Shown piece after piece: positions 1 through 6,683 of a stretch of DNA of 9,276 nt; position 1 is the first letter of the stretch; every line of letters begins with the position of its first letter. This DNA is from an uncultured Limosilactobacillus sp. Lineage in GTDB: Bacteria; Bacillota; Bacilli; Lactobacillales; Lactobacillaceae. Where the stretch lies: assembly GCA_944326735.1 (NCBI GenBank), contig CALVFC010000047.1, positions 1 through 9,276 of the forward strand. Reading direction: 5' to 3'. The position numbers and the translations under genes were made by a program. The notes under the pieces are model-generated. The model saw only the letters and a program-made list of their open reading frames with translations, was not told the DNA's origin and made no database searches.

Positions 1-552
1 TAATTGGTCACGTTGTTCATCGCTAATGTCATTTCCGGCGATTGGTTGGTAGGTACCAAAGATTGGCGTGATGTCCGCCAAGAATATTTCAGCCGCTTCC
101 CGCGGTAAAATATCTGGACGCAGACCAACTTGTGGTTGCTTGAAGTATTCAGCAATTGGTTCCAGGTAGTCCATTGTAAAAATCATGTTGAGCTTTTGTT
201 GAGAGCTCGTTGATAGTAAGCGCCGGGCTTGCCAATACTGGTCATAAATACTCAGTGGGTGGTGCTTCTTCAGTGCTTCAGTGATTTGCCAAATTTGTTC
301 GTTAGGTGTCAACTTATGCTTCCGCATCACCTTGTTGATGTCCTTACGCACCTTACCCCCAAGCTGCGTCATAACGTCCAGATAAAGGACTTCCTTATCG
401 CTAAAGTGGTGGTACAGTGCCGGTTGGGTAATCCCAATTTGCTTGGCAATGTCACGAGTGGAAGTTTCCCCAAATCCTTTCTGTAAGAATAGCTTGGTCG
501 CGGTTCTCATGATTGAGTTCCGCGTCCGTTCTAATCGGTCTGAACGTTTCAT
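1..552 (-). CDS. TetR/AcrR-family transcriptional regulator, C-terminus cut by window edge
   Basis: The minus-strand frame opens with ATG at 552, runs 184 codons without a stop, and leaves the window at position 1, so the C-terminal end is missing. The first 60 or so residues form a TetR_N helix-turn-helix. A basic start (MKRSDRLERTRNSIM) leads into TKLFLQKGFGETSTRDIAKQ (residues 19-38), then the recognition-helix region IGITQPALYHHFSDKEVLY (39-57), with the family-typical xxLYxHFxDKExL pattern. The rest is the variable ligand-binding and dimerisation domain, which does not reveal the ligand. A GAGGAG ribosome binding site lies about 11 bases upstream of the ATG. The gene lies downstream of clpC on the same strand but is separated by a terminator and has its own promoter, so it is probably independent of the heat-shock unit. 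TetR proteins usually repress their own gene or neighbouring transport or stress genes; the target here is unknown. Confidence 0.9.
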   Translation of the reverse strand, partial: MKRSDRLERTRNSIMRTATKLFLQKGFGETSTRDIAKQIGITQPALYHHFSDKEVLYLDVMTQLGGKVRKDINKVMRKHKLTPNEQIWQITEALKKHHPLSIYDQYWQARRLLSTSSQQKLNMIFTMDYLEPIAEYFKQPQVGLRPDILPREAAEIFLADITPIFGTYQPIAGNDISDEQRDQL

Positions 553-594
553 TCTTTATATCGCTCCTCAACTTATTAATCATCTTATAAATAT

Positions 595-623
595 ATAATG
601 CCACTAAAACCGCACTTTGACAA
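595..623 (-). promoter_or_regulatory. Predicted promoter of the tetR-family gene
   Basis: On the minus strand a -35 TTGTCA (618-623) is followed after 17 bases by a -10 CATTAT (595-600). The spacing is ideal, the -35 matches 5 of 6 and the -10 4 of 6. The stretch between here and the ATG at 552 is A/T-rich (TATATTTATAAG) and could hold an autoregulatory operator, but I see no convincing long palindrome. Confidence 0.5.
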
Positions 624-747
624 GCCTAGATCAATCTTTTTTCGCTGATAATGTCCGATATTAAGCTAATTCATCCCCGATCGTTCAGAATAATAAGCAT
701 TGCTTGTGAGCAAATAAACGAAGGGGGCGTAGCTAGTCTTTAGAAAG

Positions 748-798
748 CACAAAGAGACTCTAGCGTTCGGATCTTCCGGACACTAGAGTCCCCTTGTG
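748..798 (-). terminator. Long terminator-like hairpin after clpC
   Basis: Arms CACAAAG-GACTCTAG-GTTCGGA and TTCCGGAC-CTAGAGTC-CTTGTG form a stem of more than 20 pairs with a three-base loop and a few mismatches. It starts about 60 bases after the clpC stop. Read on the minus strand the hairpin is followed by a weak U-rich stretch (CTTTCT), so it most likely terminates the ctsR-clpC transcript. The poor U tract leaves open a role as an mRNA 3' stabiliser. The rest of 553-856, outside this hairpin and the tetR-family promoter, shows nothing I can name. Confidence 0.6.
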
Positions 799-856
799 TA
801 TTACGCTGTAACATTCTCAACTATGTAAAGGATAATTCACAGCACACTTTTCAATT

Positions 857-3340
857 TTAATCGATCTTAACTACCTGAGATTCATCCGCTTGGGGGTGGC
901 GGGTTTTGATCGTAATCTTTCCCCGCCGGGCACCAACCGTAACGTCATCCCCGGTCTTCACTGCGCCTTCCAGCAAGGCCGTGCTCAGTGGATCTTCAAC
1001 CTGATCTTGGAGAGCCCGCCGGAGTGGCCGGGCACCATATGATGGGTCATAACCAACTTCCGCCACGAGGTCAATTGCCGCGGGCGTAACTTTCAGTTCA
1101 ATTCCCTGTTCACTAACCCTCTTTTGCAAGGTCTTCACCATTAACTTAACAATCTGGTGTAATTCCTTCTTGTGGAGTGAGTGGAAGATGACTGTTTCAT
1201 CAATCCGGTTCAGGAATTCTGGCCGGAAGTGGAGTTTCAATTGTTGACGGATTGCGCTCGCCATCGCCTGATAATCATTGCTAATGTCACGAGCACCAAA
1301 ACCAACCTCTTTTTCATCCTGTAATTGGGTGGCACCAAGGTTAGAAGTCATGATAATAATCGTGTTTCTAAAATCAACGCGCCGTCCTTTGGCATCAGTC
1401 AGGTAACCATCATCCAATACTTGCAACAATAAATTGAAGACATCCGGGTGGGCCTTTTCGGCTTCATCCAACAGGACAACTGAGTATGGGTGCTGACGAA
1501 CCTTTTCCGTTAATTGGCCACCTTCGTCATAGCCAACGTAACCAGGGGCGGCCCCAATCAACCGGCTCGTCGAGTACTTCTCCATGTATTCGGACATATC
1601 AATCCGGATCATGTTATCTTCAGAGCCAAACATTGCCTCAGCCAGTGCCTTAGCAAGCTCAGTCTTACCGACCCCAGTTGGGCCAAGAAACATGAAGGAA
1701 CCGATTGGACGGTGCGGATCCTTTAAACCACTCCGCGCCCGTCGAATTGCTTTCGCCACAACGCTGACGGCTTGATCCTGACCAATTACCCGTTGGTGCA
1801 GTACCCGTTCGAGGTTAACCAACCGTTCGCTCTCGCTCTTTGTTAACTGGGTCAATGGCACACCAGTCCACTCAGCAACCACTTTGGCAATATCTTCGCC
1901 AGTAGTATGCAGCTGGTAGTGATCAGTATCCTGTTTAGCATGTTGTTCTTGGCGTTCAAGCTTGGCCCGGATTTGCAGCTCCTGCTGACGGAGGGCCGCC
2001 GCCTTATCAAAGTTTTGATCTTCAATGGCAGCTTCCTTGTCTTGGCGGAGTTGTTCTAACTGGCCAGTCAATGAATGCCGGCTATTTTTCTTTTCTTCGG
2101 CATCAATCCGCACCATTGCTGAAGCTTCATCAATCAGGTCAATTGCCTTATCAGGCAGGAAACGGTCTGTGATGTACCGGGCAGATAAGGTCACTGCCTG
2201 TTGCAAGGCCTCATCATCAATTTGAACATGGTGGTGTTGCTCGTACTTTGGCCGCAGTCCCTTGAGAATCTGCAAGGCAACTTCTGGCGTTGGTTCATCA
2301 ATCTGGACCGTTGCAAAACGACGTTCCAAAGCCGCATCAGATTCAATGTACTTTTGGTATTCGTCTAAGGTCGTCGCCCCGATTGTTTGCAGGTCACCAC
2401 GGGCCAGCGCGGGCTTCAAAATGTTAGAAGCGTCAATGGCCCCTTCAGCGCCACCAGCACCAATCAAGGTATGGAGTTCATCAATAAACAGAATGACGTG
2501 GCCATCGCGATGGATCTCGTCAATGACCTTCTTCAGGCGGTCTTCGAATTCACCACGATACTTGGTTCCGGCAACGAGTGAACCCATGTCCAGCATCATT
2601 AAGCGTTTCTTGGCGAGTTCTTCTGGGACCTCGCCGTGAACCATCCGTTGAGCTAGTTCCTCAGCAATCGCGGTTTTACCAACCCCAGGTTCCCCAATCA
2701 GGACGGGGTTATTCTTCGTCCGCCGACTAAGGATTTGCTCAACCCGCTTTAGTTCTCGGTCACGTCCAACTACGGGGTCAAACTGACCATCACGGGCTGA
2801 TTGCGTCATGTCACGGGCCAGCTTATCCAGAGTTGGTGTAGCAGACTTGCCACTCTGCTGACTAGCATTGTGCAATTGTTGCCGGGCTTGTAAATCGGAC
2901 ACCCCGAGCCGCCGTAAGATAACCTTGCGGACTTGTTGGGGCATCACATCTAAGCTGTATAAGATCCGTGAAGAAAGAACACTCTCATCCGAAATCAATG
3001 CCAGGAGTAAGTGTTCGGTACCAATCTTCAAGGCACGAAGTTGTTGAGCTTCTTGACCTGCTAAAGCTAGAACCTGCTTAGCCTTCGGGGAATATGGCAA
3101 GTATTCGCCATCCCCACGGTCTTCCATCGTACCGTAACCAATCATGCGCTCAATTTCTTCACGAATGTCGTCACTGGTAATTGAAAATTGCTCAAAGATC
3201 TTGCTGGCAATCCCCTCTTTTTCCATGGTTAAGGCCAAGAGGAGGTGTTCAGTACCAACTGCTTGATGCTTGAAGTACCGTGCTTGTTCATGTGCTAGCA
3301 TCAATACTCGTTTTGCACTAGGCGTAAAAGTATTATCCAT
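857..3340 (-). CDS. clpC: ClpC, Hsp100 AAA+ unfoldase of the Clp protease
   Basis: This 827-residue protein is a two-ring AAA+ chaperone that unfolds substrates and feeds them to the ClpP peptidase in the cytoplasm. Two Clp-N repeats span about residues 1-145 (each with GTEHLLLAL, at 29-37 and 107-115). AAA domain 1 has Walker A GEPGVGKT (216-223), Walker B ILFIDE (283-288) and arginine-finger region LERR (338-341). A UVR-containing middle domain lies at about 426-461. AAA domain 2 has Walker A GPTGVGKT (553-560), Walker B VVLLDE (621-626), sensor 1 TSN (665-667) and sensor 2 GARPLRR (769-775). The loop VGFG (679-682) matches the ClpP-docking tripeptide loop, so this is a protease partner rather than a stand-alone ClpB-type disaggregase. 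Length and domain order are normal for ClpC. AAAGGAG (3348-3354) lies 7 bases before the ATG. The gene follows ctsR by 18 bases in the same transcript and is expected to be under CtsR heat-shock control, but ctsR is interrupted here. Identity is secure. Confidence 0.97.
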   Translation of the reverse strand: MDNTFTPSAKRVLMLAHEQARYFKHQAVGTEHLLLALTMEKEGIASKIFEQFSITSDDIREEIERMIGYGTMEDRGDGEYLPYSPKAKQVLALAGQEAQQLRALKIGTEHLLLALISDESVLSSRILYSLDVMPQQVRKVILRRLGVSDLQARQQLHNASQQSGKSATPTLDKLARDMTQSARDGQFDPVVGRDRELKRVEQILSRRTKNNPVLIGEPGVGKTAIAEELAQRMVHGEVPEELAKKRLMMLDMGSLVAGTKYRGEFEDRLKKVIDEIHRDGHVILFIDELHTLIGAGGAEGAIDASNILKPALARGDLQTIGATTLDEYQKYIESDAALERRFATVQIDEPTPEVALQILKGLRPKYEQHHHVQIDDEALQQAVTLSARYITDRFLPDKAIDLIDEASAMVRIDAEEKKNSRHSLTGQLEQLRQDKEAAIEDQNFDKAAALRQQELQIRAKLERQEQHAKQDTDHYQLHTTGEDIAKVVAEWTGVPLTQLTKSESERLVNLERVLHQRVIGQDQAVSVVAKAIRRARSGLKDPHRPIGSFMFLGPTGVGKTELAKALAEAMFGSEDNMIRIDMSEYMEKYSTSRLIGAAPGYVGYDEGGQLTEKVRQHPYSVVLLDEAEKAHPDVFNLLLQVLDDGYLTDAKGRRVDFRNTIIIMTSNLGATQLQDEKEVGFGARDISNDYQAMASAIRQQLKLHFRPEFLNRIDETVIFHSLHKKELHQIVKLMVKTLQKRVSEQGIELKVTPAAIDLVAEVGYDPSYGARPLRRALQDQVEDPLSTALLEGAVKTGDDVTVGARRGKITIKTRHPQADESQVVKID

Positions 3341-3358
3341 CCAGAAACTCCTTTCTCT

Positions 3359-3826
3359 TTAACTCTCGTACCGTAGACGGTTTAGCATGGCAACCAGTAA
3401 GCGTGCTCTTAACTGGGCCTCGACGTTGCGGTTGCCGACCGCTAACGTCTGCTTGGAAAGGGCCACTAACATTAGGTCCCCTTCCCGCCGACTAATAACT
3501 TTTTCATTATATAGGGTGGAAACAACATCATAGGCGTCCCGTTCGCTGATTGAATTGCCAATGGCCTGAATAAGCGTATCGAGGACATCTAAATCATCCA
3601 ACAAGTTAACCCGTTCAATCCGAATGTAGCCACCACCACCACGCTTGCTTTGGACCAAGTAACCATGTTGAATGGTGAAGCGGGTCTTAATAACATAGTT
3701 GATTTGGGATGGAACAACGTCAAAGTGATTGGCAATTGCCTATAGGAAAAGTTCCATTTGCGAAGAATCGCCTAGAATCTGTTTGAGATATTCTTCAATC
3801 ACATCCGAAATACTTTTTTCTTCCAT
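3359..3826 (-). pseudogene. ctsR: CtsR heat-shock repressor, interrupted by an in-frame TAG at codon 29
   Basis: CtsR is the dimeric winged-helix repressor of clp genes in Firmicutes. From ATG 3826 (ribosome binding site AGGTGA just upstream) the frame has 155 codons before the TAA, the usual family length. It begins MEEKSISDVIEEYLKQILGD, as CtsR proteins do, but codon 29 (3740-3742) is TAG. The frame then continues without a shift through AIANHFDVVPSQINYVIKTR and SKRGGGGYIRI (60-70), which holds the conserved arginine 62 and glycine wing, and on through the C-terminal domain to LRYES. The stop lies inside the DNA-binding domain, where relatives read like EIRRSEIA. The 28-residue product cannot bind DNA. 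Restart at TTG 3658 would give only the C-terminal part (99 codons), and I see no ribosome binding site for it. A single-base nonsense mutation, a sequencing error, or suppression of the stop would all fit; a frameshift does not. McsA/McsB genes are absent between ctsR and clpC, as is common in lactobacilli. Confidence 0.9.
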
Positions 3827-3841
3827 CTCATCACCTCATTC

Positions 3842-3858
3842 TCTGACTAATCTTGACC
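3842..3858 (-). promoter_or_regulatory. Probable CtsR operator (degenerate heptad direct repeat)
   Basis: On the minus strand GGTCAAG-ATT-AGTCAGA matches the CtsR heptad repeat (A/G)GTCAAA-NAN-(A/G)GTCAAA in arrangement and three-base spacing. It has one mismatch in each heptad and one in the spacer. It starts two bases after the predicted -10 of the ctsR promoter, where a repressor would block initiation, and 16 bases before the ctsR ATG. The position argues for function; the mismatches suggest moderate affinity. Confidence 0.65.
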
Positions 3859-3860
3859 AA

Positions 3861-3869
3861 ATTTTAGCA
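3861..3869 (-). promoter_or_regulatory. Predicted extended -10 promoter of ctsR-clpC
   Basis: Minus-strand TGCTAAAAT is an extended -10 (TGnTAAAAT). No good -35 sits at 17 bases; a TTGACG at 3878-3883 is too close (12 bases) to serve as one. The predicted start site falls inside the CtsR operator, giving a leader of roughly 25 bases before the ctsR ATG. Confidence 0.5.
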
Positions 3870-3926
3870 CAGTCAGTACGTCAACACCAGTCAGATGCCT
3901 CTCCTAACAAGTGCCTTTGAAATACA

Positions 3927-3966
3927 AAGAACCCCAGAGCCGCACTTAGCAAACTCTGGAGTTCTT
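3927..3966 (-). terminator. Rho-independent terminator of the alcohol dehydrogenase gene
   Basis: Arms AAGAAC-CCAGAG and CTCTGG-GTTCTT pair over 12 bases with one mismatch and a 14-base loop. Read on the minus strand it lies about 50 bases after the adh stop and ends in TTCTTTGTATTTC. It separates adh from the ctsR promoter at about 3861. Confidence 0.7.
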
Positions 3967-4019
3967 GTTTGTCGCCATTCACTGACGACCATTCAATTTA
4001 TTCTAATGGGGAGATTTTA

Positions 4020-5042
4020 TTAGTCCATGTGAGTAAAGTCAACAACGTTCCGACCAACAACCTTGTTGTCCTTTAATTCTTGAATCATGTCGTTGATTTC
4101 GCTCAGCTTACGAGTCTTAACGATTGGGTGAACCTTACCTTCAGCACCGAATTGGAAGCATTCAGCCAAGTCTTGACGAGTACCAACTAATGAACCAGCA
4201 ACGATGATTCCATCAAGGACAGTCTTAGCAATGTTCAGCTTCATGTCACCTTGTGGAAGGGCAACAGCAACTAACTTACCATCTGGACGTAAGGAGTCAA
4301 CGGCTTGGTCAAAGGCAGAAGCGGAAACGGCAGTAACAACTGCAGCGTGAACGCCGCCAACCTTTTCTTGGATTTGCTTGTCAACGTCACCATCATGACG
4401 GTTGATAGCAATTTCAGCACCATTTTCCTTGGCAGCTTGAAGCTTGTCAGGGTTACCATCAACAGCGATAACGTGAGCACCAAAGACGTTGTGGGCAAAT
4501 TGGATACCGAGGTTACCAAGACCACCGGCACCAACGATTGATACCCATTGACCTGGCTTAATGTCAGCAACCTTCAATGCCTTGTACATCGTAACACCGG
4601 CACAAGTTAATGAAGTTGCTTCAACTGGGTCAACGCCATCAGGAACCTTAACAGCGTAGTCAGCAGGAACGATACATTGTTGAGCCATTGCACCATCAGC
4701 AGTGTAACCAGCGTTCAGAACGTTCCGGCAAAGGGTTTCACGACCAGTCAAGCAGTATTCACAGTGGCCACAGCCCTTGAAGAACCAAGCGATTGATACA
4801 CGATCGCCGACCTTCAGAGAGGTAACGCCAGGAGCAACCTTGGATACACGACCAACACCTTCGTGACCAATGATACGGCCAGGCTTCTTACCGAAGTCCC
4901 CAGCAGCAACGTGTAAGTCAGTGTGACAAAGTCCACAGTATTCCATGTCAACTAAAGCTTCACCTGGCTTAAGGTCACGTAATTGAACATCCTTAACAGT
5001 AACGTAGCCATCTACAGGATCGTTAATAACAGCAGCTTTCAT
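4020..5042 (-). CDS. adhP: Zinc-dependent medium-chain alcohol dehydrogenase
   Basis: This 340-residue cytoplasmic enzyme interconverts alcohols and aldehydes with a nicotinamide cofactor; in a fermenting lactic acid bacterium it would mainly reduce aldehyde to alcohol and reoxidise NADH. The catalytic zinc ligands are visible as C39 (GLCHTD), H60-E61 (GHEG) and C147 (TCAGVT). The structural zinc site is C91, C94, C97 and C105. The Rossmann motif GAGGLG is at 171-176, and D195 (VIAVDG) at the end of the second strand favours NAD(H) over NADP(H). Length matches the AdhP/AdhA group. I chose ATG 5042, with AAAAGGAG (5053-5060) ten bases upstream; the same frame stays open for 33 more codons, but that extension is unlike the family and covers the promoter and cre site. 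It appears to be a single-gene unit with its own promoter and terminator. The exact substrate cannot be read from the sequence. Confidence 0.93.
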   Translation of the reverse strand: MKAAVINDPVDGYVTVKDVQLRDLKPGEALVDMEYCGLCHTDLHVAAGDFGKKPGRIIGHEGVGRVSKVAPGVTSLKVGDRVSIAWFFKGCGHCEYCLTGRETLCRNVLNAGYTADGAMAQQCIVPADYAVKVPDGVDPVEATSLTCAGVTMYKALKVADIKPGQWVSIVGAGGLGNLGIQFAHNVFGAHVIAVDGNPDKLQAAKENGAEIAINRHDGDVDKQIQEKVGGVHAAVVTAVSASAFDQAVDSLRPDGKLVAVALPQGDMKLNIAKTVLDGIIVAGSLVGTRQDLAECFQFGAEGKVHPIVKTRKLSEINDMIQELKDNKVVGRNVVDFTHMD

Positions 5043-5068
5043 AGTCCAAAATCTCCTTTTGAATATCT

Positions 5069-5082
5069 TGTTATCGTTTACA
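5069..5082 (-). promoter_or_regulatory. Perfect cre site (CcpA operator) of adh
   Basis: Minus-strand TGTAAACGATAACA fits the cre consensus TGWAANCGNTNWCA at every fixed position. It lies just downstream of the predicted -10 of adh (5089-5094), over or just past the start site, and 27 bases before the ATG. Operators placed there normally mediate CcpA repression in the presence of preferred sugars. Confidence 0.75.
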
Positions 5083-5088
5083 CAAGTT

Positions 5089-5117
5089 ATGATAACAAAT
5101 TCAGTCCCGACTTTAAA
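5089..5117 (-). promoter_or_regulatory. Predicted promoter of adh
   Basis: On the minus strand TTTAAA (5112-5117, 4 of 6) is followed after 17 bases by TATCAT (5089-5094, 5 of 6). The -10 lies within one arm of the inverted repeat TTGTTATC-15 bases-GATAACAA (5068-5098), whose other arm is part of the cre site. Confidence 0.5.
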
Positions 5118-5227
5118 GGGAAAATGTGAACAAATTAACATAAATGGTACGAACCACTATACCCATAAGTTAGGCGAATCGTACAGCGAGTATGTTCGGG
5201 CTACTAGTACCAATGTGAAATTTTTAT

Positions 5228-6268
5228 TTAAGGCTGGTTTGTCCCCTTAACATAGGGATAGCCGAAGTAGATGTTAAAGAGGTCACTACCAACGTTCCGG
5301 AGGTCATGGTAACTAATGTTGTTGGCGAAAAAGAGAATCATTTGTTTATTGCGGACATTGGCCCACATGCAGCAGTTGTACGGGCCATAATTACCGTTGG
5401 CGTGAATGATCGGATCATTCACGTACACACCGCCAAAATAGCTTTCCTGCCCCGGCGTCGTTTGCATACGAAGTAGTTGGTGAACAAAGCGGGGATTTTC
5501 AAGAACATCGGTCATTACGAGGCGCCAGTAATCCCGGGGCGTCATTAAGTAGTCTCCCGCGCCAAAGTTGGTCGACATCTGTTGGAGCAACGTCGACGGC
5601 GATTCGCCTTTATTAAGGGGAATCGCCTTGAGATTCGTTTTGCTAGCGGATTTAAAATCTTTTACGTGAGCGGGTTTCATAACATGATGCATGACATAAC
5701 GGTGGTATGAATGATGACTAGTATGGCGGATAATCGCCGCCAGCATAATGAAGTCAGCATCAGAATACTTCCACGAAAAATTACCAGTTGATTGAAACGA
5801 AGTCAGGCCAAACTTGAGCCGGGCCTTTTCGGTCTTTAAGGCGTGGGAAGGCAGGTTTTTGAGATCACGTAGCCCGCTATGGTGGATCATCAAATGTTGA
5901 ACCGTAATCTGGTTCGCATATGGGATGGCGGAATAATAATCGCTCAATGGCGTCCGCAACATAAGCTGGTGGTGATTAACTAATGACATGATTGCTAGAC
6001 CCGTCACCAGTTTCTGGAGAGAAGCAACCGGAAATAACCGGTTAGGTGAAACGCTTTGCGAATTCTTCTGGTCCGTCCGGTTAGCAATGACCAGCGGTTG
6101 GTTATGGCGACCGTTCACAAGCACGATGCCGTTAATCTGGTGCTGGACCAGGTATTGGTGAATTGCCTGCTTCTTTTGTGTTGCCGCTGACTGGGCATGT
6201 CCAGTTATCGGTGCCAGCACCGCTAATGCCACCATGATCAATAAAAGAACGAACTTACGGGTCTTCAC
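5228..6268 (-). CDS. Secreted serine beta-lactamase-like / penicillin-binding hydrolase
   Basis: This 346-residue protein belongs to the beta-lactamase/DD-peptidase (class C-like) serine hydrolase superfamily. A signal peptide (KTRK, then hydrophobic FVLLLIMVALAVLAPI) has a likely cleavage site after GHA at about residue 25, so it acts outside the membrane, probably on the cell wall or a related substrate. The nucleophile motif SxxK is S83-LQ-K86 (FPVASLQK). The second motif is Y168-S-D, in place of the usual YxN. LMIHHSGL (126-133) matches the family's LLxHTSGL. The third-motif region is around H289-ANG-292, followed by an unusual NYGPYNCC with two adjacent cysteines (299-300). The start is GTG at 6268, supported by GGAGG nine bases upstream and the signal peptide directly after it. 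The protein is rich in histidine and lysine. Whether it is a carboxypeptidase, esterase or resistance-related protein cannot be told. No clear terminator lies between it and adh. Confidence 0.88.
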   Translation of the reverse strand: MKTRKFVLLLIMVALAVLAPITGHAQSAATQKKQAIHQYLVQHQINGIVLVNGRHNQPLVIANRTDQKNSQSVSPNRLFPVASLQKLVTGLAIMSLVNHHQLMLRTPLSDYYSAIPYANQITVQHLMIHHSGLRDLKNLPSHALKTEKARLKFGLTSFQSTGNFSWKYSDADFIMLAAIIRHTSHHSYHRYVMHHVMKPAHVKDFKSASKTNLKAIPLNKGESPSTLLQQMSTNFGAGDYLMTPRDYWRLVMTDVLENPRFVHQLLRMQTTPGQESYFGGVYVNDPIIHANGNYGPYNCCMWANVRNKQMILFFANNISYHDLRNVGSDLFNIYFGYPYVKGTNQP

Positions 6269-6321
6269 CGTGCGTCACCTCCCATTTCAGTATGCCGAAA
6301 TCTGGTCTTCGTTATCTGTCA

Positions 6322-6330
6322 ATTGTAACA
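6322..6330 (-). promoter_or_regulatory. Possible extended -10 promoter of the serine hydrolase gene
   Basis: Minus-strand TGTTACAAT is an extended -10 lying just after the T tract of the tRNA-Pro terminator and about 55 bases before the GTG start. No -35 is evident. A TTGACA a few bases downstream has no -10 at a usable distance, so it was not chosen. Confidence 0.35.
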
Positions 6331-6337
6331 AACAAAA

Positions 6338-6376
6338 AGGCTGTTATCCCAACGTTTTGCCGTTGGATAGCAGCCT
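6338..6376 (-). terminator. Rho-independent terminator of the tRNA cluster
   Basis: Read on the minus strand, AGGCTGCTATCCAACG and CGTTGGGATAACAGCCT form a stem of about 16 pairs with one wobble and one bulged base, followed by TTTTTGTTTGTT. It starts 14 bases after the 3' end of tRNA-Pro. Confidence 0.87.
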
Positions 6377-6389
6377 GAATATATCAAAA

Positions 6390-6463
6390 TCGGGAATACA
6401 CGATTTGAACGTGCGACCTCTTCGTCCCGAACGAAGCGCTCTACCAAGCTGAGCTAATTCCCG
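6390..6463 (-). tRNA. tRNA-Pro (CGG)
   Basis: The 74-base cloverleaf has acceptor CGGGAAT/ATTCCCG with the C1-G72 pair typical of bacterial tRNA-Pro and discriminator A73. The anticodon arm is CTTCG-TTCGGGA-CGAAG, placing CGG at 34-36, which reads CCG. The T loop is TTCAAAT. CCA is not encoded. Its 5' end directly abuts the T tract of the hairpin at 6472-6504. Confidence 0.95.
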
Positions 6464-6471
6464 AAAAGAAA

Positions 6472-6504
6472 AAGCGTAACAATTACCAGGTAACTGTCAC
6501 GCTT
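6472..6504 (-). terminator. Terminator-like hairpin between tRNA-Arg and tRNA-Pro
   Basis: On the minus strand AAGCGTGACA pairs with TGTTACGCTT (one G-T wobble), and the inner segment TTAC-CTG-GTAA continues the stem, giving about 14 pairs. The hairpin is followed by TTTTCTTTT, which runs into the first base of tRNA-Pro. It looks like a genuine intrinsic terminator of the Gly-Arg transcript, though a role as a processing structure is possible. Confidence 0.75.
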
Positions 6505-6511
6505 ATATTAG

Positions 6512-6585
6512 TGCACCCAGAAGGAGTCGAACCTTCAACCTTCTGATTCGTAGTCAGACACTCTATCCAATTGCGCTATGGGTGC
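6512..6585 (-). tRNA. tRNA-Arg (ACG)
   Basis: The 74-base cloverleaf has acceptor GCACCCA/TGGGTGC with discriminator A. The anticodon arm TCTGA-CTACGAA-TCAGA places ACG at 34-36; A34 is normally deaminated to inosine by TadA so that it reads CGU/CGC/CGA. The T arm is GAAGG-TTCGACT-CCTTC. No CCA is encoded. It lies five bases after tRNA-Gly in the same transcript. Confidence 0.96.
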
Positions 6586-6590
6586 ATATA

Positions 6591-6662
6591 AGCGGAAGAC
6601 GGGATTCGAACCCGCGACCCCCACCATGGCAAGGTGATGTTCTACCACTGAACTACTTCCGC
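6591..6662 (-). tRNA. tRNA-Gly (GCC)
   Basis: The 72-base cloverleaf has acceptor GCGGAAG/CTTCCGC with discriminator U. The anticodon arm TCACC-TTGCCAT-GGTGG gives GCC, reading GGC/GGU. The T arm is CGGG-TTCGAAT-CCCG. CCA is not encoded. It is the first gene of the Gly-Arg transcript. Confidence 0.96.
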
Positions 6663-6683
6663 ATATCGCTATAACATAATTGT

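Noticed and set aside
229..486. Plus-strand open frame of 85 codons
   Set aside because: It lies antisense to the clear TetR-family frame, resembles nothing and has no convincing ribosome binding site.
700..713. Small inverted repeat TTGCT-TGTG-AGCAA between clpC and the TetR-family gene
   Set aside because: Five-base arms are expected by chance, and it is not placed at a promoter or gene end.
1514..2639. Several plus-strand open frames inside clpC
   Set aside because: They are antisense shadows of the conserved ClpC coding sequence, with low-complexity serine/arginine-rich products.
3359..3658. A 99-codon CtsR-like gene starting at TTG 3658 as the true gene
   Set aside because: It would lack the HTH and has no ribosome binding site; the coding signal clearly extends upstream to ATG 3826 across a stop codon.
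3729..3920. Plus-strand frame over the start of ctsR
   Set aside because: It is antisense to ctsR and spans its promoter and operator.
5043..5141. N-terminal extension of the alcohol dehydrogenase (33 codons)
   Set aside because: The extension is unlike the family and would overlap the cre site and promoter; ATG 5042 has a good ribosome binding site.
5120..5220. A Rex (NADH-sensing) operator upstream of adh
   Set aside because: TTCACA-like half sites occur, but no TTGTGAA-N4-TTCACAA palindrome can be assembled.
5143..5227. A terminator for the serine hydrolase gene
   Set aside because: Only a broken GGTAC...GTACC pairing with large internal mismatches is present and there is no T tract.
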